Shown here: positions 52,921 through 63,825 of the stretch, in pieces
Layout of the letters: each line of letters opens with the position of its first letter
Position numbering within the stretch: position 1 is the stretch's first letter
Origin: Bremia lactucae
Lineage: Eukaryota > Oomycota > Peronosporomycetes > Peronosporales > Peronosporaceae
Reading direction: 5' to 3'
Length of the DNA: 64,000 bases
NCBI RefSeq assembly: GCF_004359215.1
Contig: NC_090624.1
Coordinates: forward strand, 1,908,503-1,972,502
Translations under genes and position numbers: made by a program
The notes under the pieces: model-generated
Database searches by the model: none
Seen by the model: the letters and a program-made list of their open reading frames with translations, nothing else
What the model was told of the DNA's origin: nothing

Positions 52921-53908
52921 CTTAGGTTTTCCTTCGCCCAGGATCATACGAAAGCGCGTAGCGATACACTTCGACAACTACGCCAGCCTACGCTTCTAGT
53001 GAGGACCATATCAAAAGACACGTTACCACATTTGTGCGCGACCATGTCCAGAATGCCTTGTAAAAATTCCCCCTATGATACTTGCAAACTCGTAAGGAAA
53101 ATAATTTTGCGTCGAATAATTAAAAATACGCACAGGCAATTACAACGCAAAAACAAAATGCCCAGATTGTGGAACGACACTAATTTGAATTTTGATTATC
53201 AAGTTGCATGTCATAAATGCTTCAGGTCGGAAAAATCAAAGGACGTACAGAAGGTAGTACGAATACACTCCTTCCAGAGCCCACAGCAAGAACCAAAATA
53301 TAAAGTATCTCATCTTGTACATATAAGGAGGAGTCATAAATTGTCCGACTAGCAGCTTTCCCCTTATCGGACAAATTTCGAGGCAAGTGTTCCATTACTT
53401 AATTGCTATGCAGACGCTTGCGTCAACAGAACTATAAGACGCGGCAGACCATATGTCATGCTAAAGCACTATTCTAGAGAATCTTGCGGCATATTTTCTT
53501 GTATGTCCTTAAATATTCCGAGTCCGCTGTCAACACAACTCGTTCTATTTGAGTTTTGGCGTTACATTGTTATTACTTTGATATAACAATTTGTTTTTTG
53601 GCAAAAAATAATAATCCAGAAACCTCACAATTTCTATACTCATTTGCTATATACTTATAAAATGTATATTCAGCTGTAGTAAGCTTTCTATTTGTAGTTT
53701 AATAATTATATATAGAGCCGTTACGACACTTTATTGGACAGTAACAGGTGCTTGGAACCAATTTTCTTTCCTATCTTGCGGTTGTTGACTAAAAAGAAAC
53801 TAGTTGTTCTGTTTCGATGATGATGAAGATGAGGTATATTAAGGTACGATCTCCGACCTAAGATATCAGTTCGGCCGCGATCCAGTCGCTGCGCTGCTTA
53901 ATCAAAAC
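52921..53908. other. AT-rich spacer before the LINE, no firm gene
   Basis: A 117-codon plus-strand frame (52999-53352) is Lys/Arg/His-rich and contains two CxxC-like pairs but no known domain; not called. The remainder is AT-rich. The LINE 3' end lies at about 53880-53910. Confidence 0.35.
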
Positions 53909-54530
53909 TTACGTTCCTGCGAGGCCTCGGATGGCTGCTTGCCGGCGTTGAAGCTGTCGCATTGCGGCTGCGCTCTCGCCCGCCGTCATTGCCGGCCCTG
54001 CGTGCTCCTCGCTTTCCGCGGCGAGCGACGTCTCGAGCCAGTGATTGACGTCTTGGTTAATGACCTCTTCCACCGAGCGGACGAGGTGACCAGAAGTCGG
54101 TGTGAGCACCTGAGCGGATGCTCGAGTGTCCATCGCGATGTTGGCTGCTCTGTCCGCCATCTTGTTGTACTCGCGGTAGTGATGGGCCCAGCTGGCTACC
54201 GCGACGTCGTCTGCAAGTGCTCTCGCCTCGCGATAGCGTGCTGCAAGCTGGGGCATCCGGAGCTGCGAGAGCACCATCGCACTGTCGCCCACTACGTGCG
54301 GTGGCAAGAAGCCGCTCATCTTCGCTTGTCGGAAGCGATGGACAAGTCCGCTGTACTCTGCAAGGTTGTTCGTTGTCGTCTTCGCGCTGTATGCCATGCA
54401 CGCGTCCCACGTGATCGCCGCTGCGTGTGTTGGGACAGGTACTCAGAGAATCACCGACCCGGAGCCACCTGGGCCCGGGTTGCCGCGAGATCCTCTGTCA
54501 AAGAAGAGCAGGTAGAGAACATCTGATTGT
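53909..54530 (-). pseudogene. LINE RNase H domain
   Basis: The minus strand starts VLYLLFFDRGSRGNPGPGGS with the first catalytic Asp in the RGSRGNPGPGG context typical of archaeal-like RNases H. In another frame it continues TTNNLAEYSGLVHRFRQAKM (Glu), VVGDSAMVLSQL (Asp) and HHYREYNKMADRAANIAMD (final Asp). One frameshift near 54400-54440 splits it. It would degrade RNA of the RNA-DNA hybrid during target-primed synthesis. Confidence 0.85.
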
Positions 54531-56236
54531 CCACCTGATGGCAAGACCTGCAGTGGAGCGAATTCGACGTGTCCTAGGAGAGCATCCGCGAGCGCTGATC
54601 TCATGAGAGCCTTCACCCGTCCGTTTTCGCTGCCACCGGGTTGGTAAGTCGAGTTGCGAAAGCGCGCAAGGGCACACCGTAAATTAGCCTGTGCGAGTGC
54701 TCGGTGGGCTTCGGCCGACAAGGTCGGGTCTTCCATGCATCGGAGCCGCTCGGTCTAGATCGCGTGAGGCGTTGTTGCTACCGCAAAGCGCCAGAATTCA
54801 TTCGCGGCCGCGAAAACCACCGCTCGTGCCTCTTGGGTCTTCTTACTCGCTGCGAGCGTCGTTTGCGCCTCCTCCCACGCGTTGCTCGATCGTTCTGGCA
54901 GCTCGAGAGCGAAGATCCAAACGTGGATGTCAGCATCGTCGACACCGCCGAGGCGACCCCATAGCGCAAAGAGATGCTGCCAATGTCGTTGTGCTGCAGG
55001 GAAGGGTCCAGAGAACATGGCTGGCGGGTGTGTAGACGCCGTGGGGGTACTCGGGACTATGGCACGACCTGTCCTGCGCTGCCCAGTTCCAGAGAGGGAA
55101 GCTGTTGCTCTTGAGTCAATACAGCGTCCGTGTGACCTGCAGGAGCATTGCACGTATTTGTCGTAACTCCATTCACTTGACCATGTCTGCTCTGCGTGAT
55201 ACGACGCAATGGTCGTTCGCTGTCACGCGCCTGTCACACTGCCGTTCACCTTGGCGTTGTTGTCGTCAGGCGATGATCTTCTGCAGGACTCCATTGCGCG
55301 GCCGCCATCGATGCTCCCCTGCCCAGAGCTGCACGATGCGCGTGAGAGCTGGGTGTGCTCTGCGGACAGGAGTGCCGCAAGAGCGGGTTACCGCCCGATC
55401 GCACGCCGCCATGGAGTGCACTCGGGTCGTGTTGCACGGTTGGCCTGCATCGTAGTGTAAGACCGGCGTGCCGCTGCAATCCAACGTTCAGTCATGATGC
55501 TGGTGAACTTCAGTCTAATCCGAAATGAGGATGCCGTCCCCGGCCGGCCGGCGCAAGAGAGACGGGAAATTGTACGCCAACGCGAGGTAGAACAGAGCGT
55601 TTCGTAGCGAAGGCAAAGGCCAAACACAACGTCGACGGGAGCATCACGGTCGACGCGCGAACGGCAATGGGCGGCACAACTCGCAACGAGATGGCCGTGG
55701 ACACCATTCGTAACGGTCGTTTCGACACGAGGTGGCTCGAGCACGCGTCAATGGCAAACATGTCGTGGCTACATGACCAACGAGAAGTCAGGTACAAGCT
55801 CAACAGCGCAAGTTTTGCCCGCGACAAGGCAACACTTGGCGACACTCTCTCATGGACCTGGATCGACTACGGCGAAGTGCGGTTCACACTCACAGACACC
55901 ATGGCAACGATGCCCATCGCGAAGCGACGGCACTTCGATCGTTGCCCGCTTCTTCACCGTCGTCACGTCACTTCCTCCAGCGTATTCTGCAGTCGCCACC
56001 GCGTCCGCATCATCCCCGGTCGCCCAGAGTGAATTGAGATTTGTGGTTCTGCCGCCCCACAGCATGTCGCCGATGACGAGATCTCGCGTGGTAGCGGACG
56101 ACGCCCACTTGCCGACTGTTAAGGCTGTAAGCGTCGTCAGTTCGGTCCGGATAAACGGGATGGACATGCCTTTCCGCCGGAAAGGCAGTGCTGCTTGCTC
56201 TGCTCGCACCCACGGGCGAGACCGCCTTCTGTTGCG

Positions 56237-57615
56237 CTACCACCACACGAAGTCCTTGATCAGATCGTGGAGCTTGGTAATAGTAGCTGTCGGGGGCCAG
56301 CAGTGCCGCGCAACGTAGAGGATCTTGGGAAAGGCGATTGCTCGTACGAGGTGCCCTCTCTGTTCGACCGTGTGAGTCTTCTCACGAGCTAGAGGGAGAC
56401 GGGACCAGATCGCCTTGAGACATCGGTTCCAGCTCGATGCCGTCGTGTCGCCTTGTCCAACTTGCACCCCGAGGTATCTTCACTGCTCATTCGGCTTGAG
56501 CAAAGTAAGCCCAAACGACTCGACTGTTCGGTCCGGGTCGTATGGGCCGAGCACAGCCACGATGGAGTTGGCGTTGTTGATGGCGAGGCCGGACACTTGA
56601 GCGAAAACGTCCAGGATCTCTAGCGCTCGCGGGATGTCACCACTCTCGCGCAAGGTCACTGCCGTGTCGTCCGCATAGCCAAACACGGTGATATTCTCCT
56701 ATCTACTACCGGCGCTCCGTCGATCTCATTGCGTGCACTGATCACCTTGTAGAGGCTGTCGAGCGCGAGGATGAATAGGAGCGGAGCCATCGGGCACCCT
56801 TGTCGTATCCTGCACAACACGTTATGCCGCCGTGGCAGGAAGCCGTTCACGATGAGCCGACAGGTCGTGTTTTCGTGGAGCACGGCGACCATGGTCACAA
56901 ACTTCCGGGAGAATCCGAGCCACTTGAGAACAGCGAGTAGGAACGGTCGTTAGAGCGAGTCGTGCGCCTTCGAAAAGTCGAGCAGAAGCGCGAGCGACCC
57001 ACGCATCGCCTCGTCAATCGTTGCTGCGATCTTGGCTACGGCGTAGATGTCGAGTGCCGTTTCGATCGCACGACTAGGTACAAAGCCGACTTGCGCGCTG
57101 TCGATTGTCCCAGGCAGTAGCGCACGGAGCCTTGAAGCGAGGATCTTTGTGAATAGCTTGTAATCGCTGTGGGCCTGTGGTCCAGCGGCAGGGCTGCGGT
57201 AGTTGACTTCTTGAGGCACTGGATGTTGGCTTCTCCGAAAGACGCCAGCACCACGCCACACTCGAGCCACCGCGCGAACAGCGGCGCAAGAATTGGTGCG
57301 AGCGGCAATGCATTGTTGCGATAGAAGGTGTTGCCGAGTTCGTCGGACCCAGCGGCCTTGCCGCTTCAGCTTCTTTAGCGCAGCGGCAGCGACGTCCGGA
57401 GTAATTGGAGCGAAAACTGCCGTGTCGTCCAGACCATGCCGTAGCGGCGCGGCGCTCAGGAAGGCAGCAGTCTCGGTGGGGGAGTCGTAATGCCGATGCA
57501 TGGTGCTCTCCCAGCCGTCCGCCATCTCGTTCACAAGCTCTTGCGAGCGGTTAGATCCGTACGACGCCACCCCGCCCAGCGACACGATCGTGTTGTCTTG
57601 AACCTTCGTGGACAC
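56237..57615 (-). pseudogene. LINE reverse transcriptase
   Basis: Minus-strand motifs in order: APITPDVAAAALKKLKRQ (57350-57420), YKLFTKILASRLRALLPGTI and AQVGFVPSRAIETALD (57060-57160), LALLLDFSKAHDSL (catalytic Asp, 56955-56995). NGFLPRRHNVLCRIRQGCPM and APLLFILALDSLY follow (56760-56860), then FGYADDTAVTL (catalytic YADD, about 56655-56685) and a thumb segment to 56237. At least three frame changes. Confidence 0.88.
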
Positions 57616-58149
57616 CCGAACGAAAACCGGAGCGACGACTGTCCCGGACAGTACGTGTGCTGTCGGAGCAGGCGCTCACATTTAGCTCGCTGCCACCTGA
57701 GTTGGCACTCAGCAAGTCGAGCTCTGATAGCTTGCGGCGTATTCATGTCGTCTTCATCATCGTGGGTCTCGTCTGTTTCATTTACACTGGTGCGGGCTTC
57801 TCTCGTGGATCGTGTTTCATTCTGTTGCATCGGACGTTGTGTCGCCAGTTGCGCAGCATTGAGGCGCCGGTGAAGTATGCGCAGCCGTAATCGATAGCTC
57901 CGAGTCATGCAGCGCTTGACGCGACGAACCTCGATCAGAATCTCCTTGCACAGCCCGGCGTTCCAGCTGTCCCACCAGTTCGCGAGCCGTTGCGCCGTCA
58001 CCGTGTCCGCGAGGTCGATGTCCTGTGCCCCTTCTACTTCGCATCTCGCTGCGTCGAGTGCTCGCTCTTTGACCAGCGCGACTGTTTTCTCTGCACTCGC
58101 GGTTACCGGATAGACTCGGCGAGGCTTCCGCACCGGGACAGTCTGTGAG

Positions 58150-59063
58150 AGTGCGCCGACTCGAATCGTCACCCCATTGTGGTCAGCCGCAGGTTCTGGG
58201 ACGGATTGCTCGATGTCTTGAACCCAGATCTCGTATGATGTACTGATGTACCACCGATCGAGGCGGAAGCTTGCTCTGGTACCGTCGGGCAAGTGGTAGA
58301 AGTACGTGTGCGCTCGGGCGTGGAACTCGTAGTGTCCGCGTTCTTCTTCCATCGCCGAGCACGTCAACCAAACTCGTGCGCGTCAGCAGGTGCCGGAGGG
58401 CGGGCGAGTCTTGTCGACTCCCCGGAACATCGTATGAGCGGTCGAGCCTTGCGTGGAGCGTGCAGTTGAGATCGCCGCCAAGTAGGACCGGACCGGTTTA
58501 TTGGGCGAGGATCGGAGTGAGTCTCTCGAACAGCGCCTCGCGCTCGTGTTTGTCTGTTGGCACATAGACGTTAGCGATGACAAAGTCGCCGCCGTGGTGC
58601 TCAATCCGTGCTGCCATCCAGTGCTCCGTCCAGAGCTCCTCTCTCCACGGCTCAAACGCGGTGACGGTAGAGTACGGATTGAGGAGAAGAGCGAATCCCC
58701 CCATCGAACCTTTGTTTCATTCCACATCGTCAACCCGTGCTTCTCCTCAGCCTTAAAACTCCATACCGCGCAGTACAGCGCGTTCATCTTGTTCTCTTCC
58801 CCTTCCACGACTCGAGTCTCTTGGAGTCCACGATCTTCCCGCTGCCTGAAGTGCGATAACCACTCCATGCACCGCGTTGGATCATTCGGCAGTCCCGCAA
58901 CGCTCTGCGTGTGCAGTCCGATGGTGTTCTCGAAAGGTCTCGCCCTGGAGTCCTGAAAACCTCGTGTCGTGTGCGAGCTGCGGCTCGCCACGAGCCGCAC
59001 CGGTGTCCGCCCTGACGCAGCTTGAGGAGCGCCCGAGGCGCCCTTAGTTCCAACGCATCGGCG
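58150..59063 (-). pseudogene. LINE apurinic-type endonuclease
   Basis: Minus-strand catalytic signatures: LQETRVVEGEENKMNAL (metal-binding Glu), FVIANVYVPTDKHEREALFE, LLGGDLNCTLHARLDRS (GDxN motif) and AADHNGVTIRV (final Asp-His). This order is that of L1/Tad-like endonucleases that nick target DNA. Frames shift between motifs. Confidence 0.82.
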
Positions 59064-59064
59064 C

Positions 59065-59360
59065 CTATTTCTCGTTTGTGATGAGATCGAGGACAGGCTG
59101 CCAGTCAACTGGACTGCTGAGGAATCCTTCGATGGCTGCGCGCGCAGTGTCGGAGGTGAAGTATAGTGACGCCTTCGTTTGCGGCATTACTACGGCAGTC
59201 TCTGTGTCCGTAGGAGCGAGGTTGGGCAAGAGCACGCAGTTGGCGTTAAGTGCTCCCCACTTGGTGATGTCTACTGACTGAACGACTGTTGCACAGAGCA
59301 GCATCTTGTCATGCTGCTCCAAGAGATCCCACTTTTCGATCGAGCCCGTAGTTCTCCACC
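59065..59360 (-). pseudogene. C-terminal end of the LINE upstream frame
   Basis: Minus-strand WDLLEQHDKMLLCATVVQSV and DITKWGALNANCVLLPNLAP end at DLITNEK, stop 59065. The position immediately before the endonuclease suggests the end of ORF1 or an N-terminal extension. No knuckle seen. The reading beyond about 59360 is antisense to gypsy G and should not be included. Confidence 0.5.
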
Positions 59361-59369
59361 TTGACACTA

Positions 59370-59872
59370 TTGGCGGTTCGCCAGAGCATTTTGGGTTAAA
59401 TCCTTCTAATGCACGTGAAGCGACACGTAAACGCTCACTGGATAAGGAATTTGAGTTACCTAACGTCAAATTAGACGCCATGTCTGGTATAGATACAATA
59501 CAGGCTGGAAAAGTCGGGGACGTGAAGCGCTTATACGCTCACGAAGTGAAATGAGTGAACAATTACACACGCTTGTAAATATTGTAACCGGTAACACTGA
59601 GGGAAAACTAGCCATTGAGGCAATCCCATCGTTACATGCTCTTTTAGAGCTGAACGAAATGTCTATTAATGAGTGCGGTCGAGCCTTAAAGGCTGACGAC
59701 TTATCTGAGATGGTAGTCATTCGACCAGCAATTGAGTTAATTTCATCGTCACTTCCAGACGAAGATGTCCTGGATGACACGAAAGCTGCACTTAGTGCGT
59801 GGAATGGGTCATCGATCCTTAAAGATCCTACGGAGAGCGGAACAGTTGCGTCACTAGACGATTATATGTTGC
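59370..59872 (+). pseudogene. Element G pre-RT region
   Basis: Plus-strand DKEFELPNVKLDAMSGIDTI closes at TGA 59552; the overlapping ATGA leads into NEMSINECGRALKADDLSEM, VVIRPAIELISSSLPDEDVL and NGSSILKDP. This is the segment that normally runs directly into RT. The last codons before 59901 are antisense to RT and not part of it. Confidence 0.65.
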
Positions 59873-60376
59873 CGGGGCGTTGGAAAGCCCTTGTGGCATA
59901 ACCAACCACTCTCATAAAATACCACTTGGGGTGCTCATCGCAGTAAGCGGGATATCGCTACCTCGCATGAGCATTTGGTAGTAACCATCGAATAAGTCCA
60001 GTGCACTGTACATTGTACGTCCCACCATATTGTTCTGAAGAACATCCTTTCTAGGAATGGGAGTTTCTGCTGGTATAGTGGCAGCGTTAAGCTTATTATA
60101 AGAATGTACAGTGCACCATTTACCATCTGGCTTTTTGACACAAAATGTCGGTGTCGAATGAGGAGATTTATTTTCGCGTACCATTCCAGCCTCGTGCTTA
60201 GCACGGAAGAAATCGTCAATGACGTCACACTGCTCCCGTGGTAAAGGCCACTGTTGTGTGACACAGTATTTGGTTCCTGGAACCAAGTCAATTTCATGAC
60301 GAGCAACGCTATCCGGAGGTAAGACAGATGGTGGATTATTACATACCACGTGTTGGAATTCCTTAACTAAGGAGTA
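59873..60376 (-). pseudogene. Element G RT entry and fingers, inverted
   Basis: Minus strand: DPFYSLVKEFQHVVCNNPP, ARHEIDLVPGTKYCVTQQW, SPHSTPTFCVKKPDGKW, NKLNAATIPAETPIPRKDVL, LDLFDGYYQMLMRGSDIPLT, STPSGIL, stop, EWLVMPQGL. The palm half continues on the plus strand from 60377. Confidence 0.85.
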
Positions 60377-60597
60377 AAATGGATCATAGAGGTTGTGCAC
60401 AGACCTATTTCGATGATATTTTTGTCCAAAGTTGTGAGGAGCAGGGTCGGTCGGATATGGACAACCATTTAGACCATTTGCGAGCAGTGCTCGAGTGTAT
60501 GCGCAAAAATAAATTGTATGCCAATGCATTTAAATGCATTTTTGGCGTAGACGAAATTCCTTTTATGGGATGCTTTATTGGAAAGCGAGGGCCCTAG
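60377..60597 (+). pseudogene. Element G RT palm
   Basis: Plus strand AQTYFDDIFVQSCEEQGRSD (catalytic YFDD), HLRAVLECMRKNKLYANAFK and IPFMGCFIGKRG, ending exactly where the next inverted block begins. Confidence 0.88.
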
Positions 60598-61535
60598 GTC
60601 TTTTCGCGACCGAGATGACCACCAAAAATAGTATCGTGTGCCTCGTAGAGGATTCGGTACTTCAAATCCTCGACATGAGGTACAACAACACGCGGAGGGT
60701 CCGCAGAGTCCGTGCAATAAAGCAACAGGTCGTTATCGATAAAAAAATCGATGTAACTTGCACACAAACGTGCCGACAACTGAATACCTGATTCAGAGTT
60801 CTTTAGAGCTCGTAGCAGAGCAACACCCCTGTTCATCCTTGGCGTAAACCGAACGGATTAATTCAGTAATAGGCGACGTGATAGTCGTTAAATGAGAGAG
60901 CTGATAATCCGGCCTGCGTAATAACGCATCAGCCAAAGCATTCTGCTTGTCAGGCTTATACTTCACCTCGAAGTTGTATTCCGCGAAAAAACGGATAGCC
61001 ATCGGGTCATTCTCTGTGAGAGATGGGCGACTTAGTCGCAGTGCATAATGACGCGTGATCTGTATGTATCACGAACGGCTTAGAGCCAAGCAAATGAACT
61101 CTGAATTTGACGAGAGCATACTTCATAGCAAGTAACTCTTTGTGTCATGAACTGGATGGTTCTTTTCCGCAGCGTTAAGCTGTCGAGACTCGAACGCAAT
61201 AACACGTTCACGTCCATCAGCATCTGTTTGTAACAGAGCACTGCCAATGGCAAAATCCGATGCGTCACAGACGACACCGAAAGGCTAATTTGGATTTGGC
61301 AGTGCCAGGATCGGAACATGGATTAGACTATCCTGAACAACTCGAAAGGCATTATGTTCTGTGCTAGTCCAGCATTATTCTGTATCCTTTTTAAGGAGAT
61401 TAGATAATGGCCTAGCCATATCAGCGTAATTTTCGCTATATTTGTGTAAATAATTGGCGAGACCCAACCACTTGCGCAATTCCTTTCGTTTTTTAGGAAC
61501 CGGCCAATCTACTATGGCTTTGATCTTAGCGGTCT
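60598..61535 (-). pseudogene. Element G RT connection, RNase H, integrase N-terminus, inverted
   Basis: Minus strand from right to left: AKIKAIVDWPVPKKRKELRK, NYLHKYSENYADMARPLSNL, then RNase H (VVCDASDFAIGSALLQTDAD, IRFFAEYNFEVKYKPDKQNA). The integrase zinc region start follows (PPRVVVPHVEDLKYRILYEA, GGHLGREKT). Each end matches the missing neighbour of the plus-strand parts on either side. Confidence 0.85.
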
Positions 61536-62594
61536 GTCAGCCAGATATATTGGTGGCCCAAACTTTATAAATAGGTCACCACATACCCTCGCACATGCGA
61601 AACTTGCCAACGGGTTAAATTCTCGGTGCATGCTGCTGCGCCACTGACAAGTCTGCCCGTACCCATAGGTTGTTAGAAGTCCATAAGAATGGACTTTGTT
61701 TTCGTTCGACCGAAAGATTCGACCGGTAACTCCGGCATCGTGGTCTTTGTTGACCAAATGAGCAAAATGACTCACTTAGCTGCTATGCCGGATTCCATTG
61801 ATGGCGAAAGGTACAGCAAGGCTGTTTATTGATCGCGCATTTCGACAACACGGTGTACCAGTGGCAATTGTCTCGGACCGGGACCCCCGGTTCACAATAA
61901 AATTCTGGAAATCAGTTTTCCGAGTGCTAAGCACCAGATTGGATATGTCCACTGCGGATCATCCGCAAACCGATAGTCAAACGGAACGTGTCAATCGTGT
62001 AATTTAAGACGTTTTACGCAGTGTGTGTGCTCAGACACCAAAGCGCTGGAGCTCCATGCTCCCAGTTGTGGAGTATGCGTTAAATAAAGCTGTACATGCC
62101 TCTACAGGCTATACTCCGTTCTATGTCAACGGTCTCACCCACCCACGCGTTCCGTTAACGATACCACTGCGTGGCTCAGGGCTTGATGGGGGAGGATAAG
62201 CCGATAGGCTTGCTGATATCAGCCCTGTTACCGTTCGGAAACAAATAAGCGAGTTTTTCGCGACGCGATCTAGCGTTATAAGACATGTTAGGGATACGAT
62301 GGCTGATAGCCAAGACAAACAAAAATAACAAGCAGATACCAAAGGCAGAAGCTGTAAAAAGTTAAGTCTTATATGGTCGGAGACCGTGTTTTACTGAACG
62401 CTAAGAATCTACCTTTCAACTTGGTTTCCGCGGTCTTCACGACCAAATTGCGCCCGCGCTTTATTGGACCATTTACGGTCGTGGCCAAGAAAGGCCTAGC
62501 TTATACGCTAAACCTTCCTAGCAAGCTGCGTACACACCAGTGTCTTACGTTGGCTTGCTTAAGCCATATCGGGACCCTTCCCACGTGGACTTGA
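61536..62594 (+). pseudogene. Element G integrase core and C-terminus
   Basis: Plus strand: IYWWPKLYK then YPRTCETCQRVKFSVHAAAP (zinc-binding Cys pair), MDFVFVRPKDSTGNSGIVVF (Asp), VAIVSDRDPRFTIKFWKSVF (Asp), DHPQTDSQTERVNRVI (Glu). In other frames VVEYALNKAVHASTGYTPFY follows, then the C-terminal LRPRFIGPFTVVAKKGLAYT (62440-62510). Frameshifts and stops. Confidence 0.85.
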
Positions 62595-62809
62595 AGGCGC
62601 TTGCGCCGAGACAGGCGGTCGTGCCGTAGATTGCTGCATCTTCACCAGGATGTCCAGCTGGCCCTCTAAACGAGGCTGATGAAGCTCCAGCGTTAAAAGA
62701 CAGTCCCGAACCGCCTCAAAGAGCTCTCAACTCGAGCAAGGACCTCACAAAAAAGTTGCACCTCGTGCCTTAGAGCATCAAATACTTCCGTCGAAATTTC
62801 GGCCCCCTC

Positions 62810-63033
62810 CCGCGCTGCTTGATGCGCGGGGGAATTTTCAGTTATATGTGAAAAACATTTAAAGCGACGTCGTCAAAAGGGCTAATAAAGTATCCGTGAA
62901 GTGGCTAGGGTACCCCTCTTTTGAAAACTTTTGAGAATTCGAGGTACCTCTTCGGCAAGGTTGCCCGTACGCCGTTGACGTTTTTGAGCGCCAAGCTCAG
63001 GGTCAACTTGCGTCAAACGTCGCTTCCCACCAC
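62810..63033 (+). pseudogene. Element G chromodomain relic
   Basis: Across two frames: ALLDARGNFQLYVKNI, then KVSVKWLGYPS with the chromodomain VKWxGY core, then EFEVPLRQGCPYAVDVFERQ. Chromodomains on integrase steer chromoviral elements to marked chromatin. This places G among chromodomain gypsy elements, unlike F. Confidence 0.65.
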
Positions 63034-63328
63034 TAGGTGTGGGATTAGGTGTATCTATAGCCTCAGTGCGGCTTGTATCCATGGTTGTACGGTCAACGGA
63101 AGCACTGAAGTTTCGGCTAGGCCTTTCTTCGCTTTGTGACATAAATGCCGAACGTAACTGGCCTTTAGCCTTAGGCTTAGCGAAATCAAAGAAAAGCTTC
63201 CGTTCCAAACGAACATCAGCCGCATCCGCAGAATCTCTGATTTTCCAAATATACCGGAGGCGGCGGGATCGGTGGACAAAGTTCTCAAATGAGACTTCGT
63301 TTTCAATCCTTGTTTCGTCTGGAAACAA
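62882..63328 (-). other. Antisense open frame between pol and LTR in element G
   Basis: 148 codons open from ATG 63328 on the strand opposite to G. It is charged, with basic clusters (GGKRRLTQ, AQKRQRRTG) that resemble nuclear-targeting signals. The last about 50 codons overlap the chromodomain relic on the other strand and may be open by chance. The first about 100 lie outside any recognised sense coding. Location and orientation parallel the antisense region of element F. Whether it is expressed is unknown. Confidence 0.35.
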
Positions 63329-63525
63329 AATGATATCATTAAGGGGGATTGCACTTTATTTAATTATTTGAATCTAAAACGTTACCCTAGCTAATTAGGA
63401 AAATATGTTTCGGCCGCCAGATTTATATCAGGCGGAGACAACATTAGTTACCCATAAAAAATGGAATTTTAAGAAACAAACTATTCTAAATTAGATAAAA
63501 GCGTATTTTACCCATAAAGTAAATG

Positions 63526-63825
63526 TGTAATGGGCCGCCTCGTTACATAAGTAGATTCGATTAAGTTTACATGTTACTTAAGTAGGGGTGCTACTTTCGA
63601 GGTAGCGAGAGTAGCACGTCGTATATTAGCTGGTTTAGTGGGCTCAGTCCCTTATCAAGCCACGTAGATTGAGTGGTTATCAAGATTCCAAGGAAATTAG
63701 GGTGATTAAAAGACAGAATAAAAACCATGTAAGAAATACTAAACACCTAAGACTTGGGCTTTGAGGCTTCCTCAAAGCGTTAAAAATAGTGTAAGCTAAG
63801 TACGGGTTGTTCTAGCCCCGTTACA
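63526..63825 (+). mobile_element. 300-bp gypsy LTR followed by a primer-binding site
   Basis: Start TGTAATGGGCCGCCTCGTTA, end TCTAGCCCCGTTACA, followed by CC and TGGTAGCACTTAGTAGTCC as after other 5' LTRs. It could be the 3' LTR of G, the 5' LTR of an element continuing past the window, or both if elements are in tandem. It is shorter than and diverged from the A/B/C/F/H LTRs. Confidence 0.8.

Larger units (their letters stand above)
53880..59360 (-). mobile_element. GC-rich non-LTR retrotransposon (LINE) with terminal RNase H
   Basis: Minus-strand order: end of an upstream frame (59360-59065), AP-type endonuclease (59063-58150), linker, reverse transcriptase (57615-56237), long linker, RNase H (54530-53909). 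Stops and frameshifts occur throughout. The base composition is clearly more GC-rich than the flanks. No poly-A or target duplication was found, and the right edge abuts gypsy element G near 59360-59370. Confidence 0.85.
59370..63825 (+). mobile_element. Chromodomain-type gypsy element G with two in-place inversions
   Basis: Plus-strand order is pre-RT (59370-59872), inverted RT fingers (59873-60376, minus), RT palm (60377-60597), and inverted RT connection/RNase H/integrase N-terminus (60598-61535, minus). Integrase core (61536-62200), integrase C-terminus (62373-62594), chromodomain relic (62810-63033) and LTR (63526-63825) follow. Flipping the two minus blocks in place gives a fully collinear pol. 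Gag and the 5' LTR are missing on the LINE side. Confidence 0.82.

Noticed and set aside
57907..59053. Numerous overlapping frames in both strands of the LINE
   Set aside because: GC-rich sequence keeps many frames open. Only those with endonuclease, RT or RNase H motifs in collinear order were kept.
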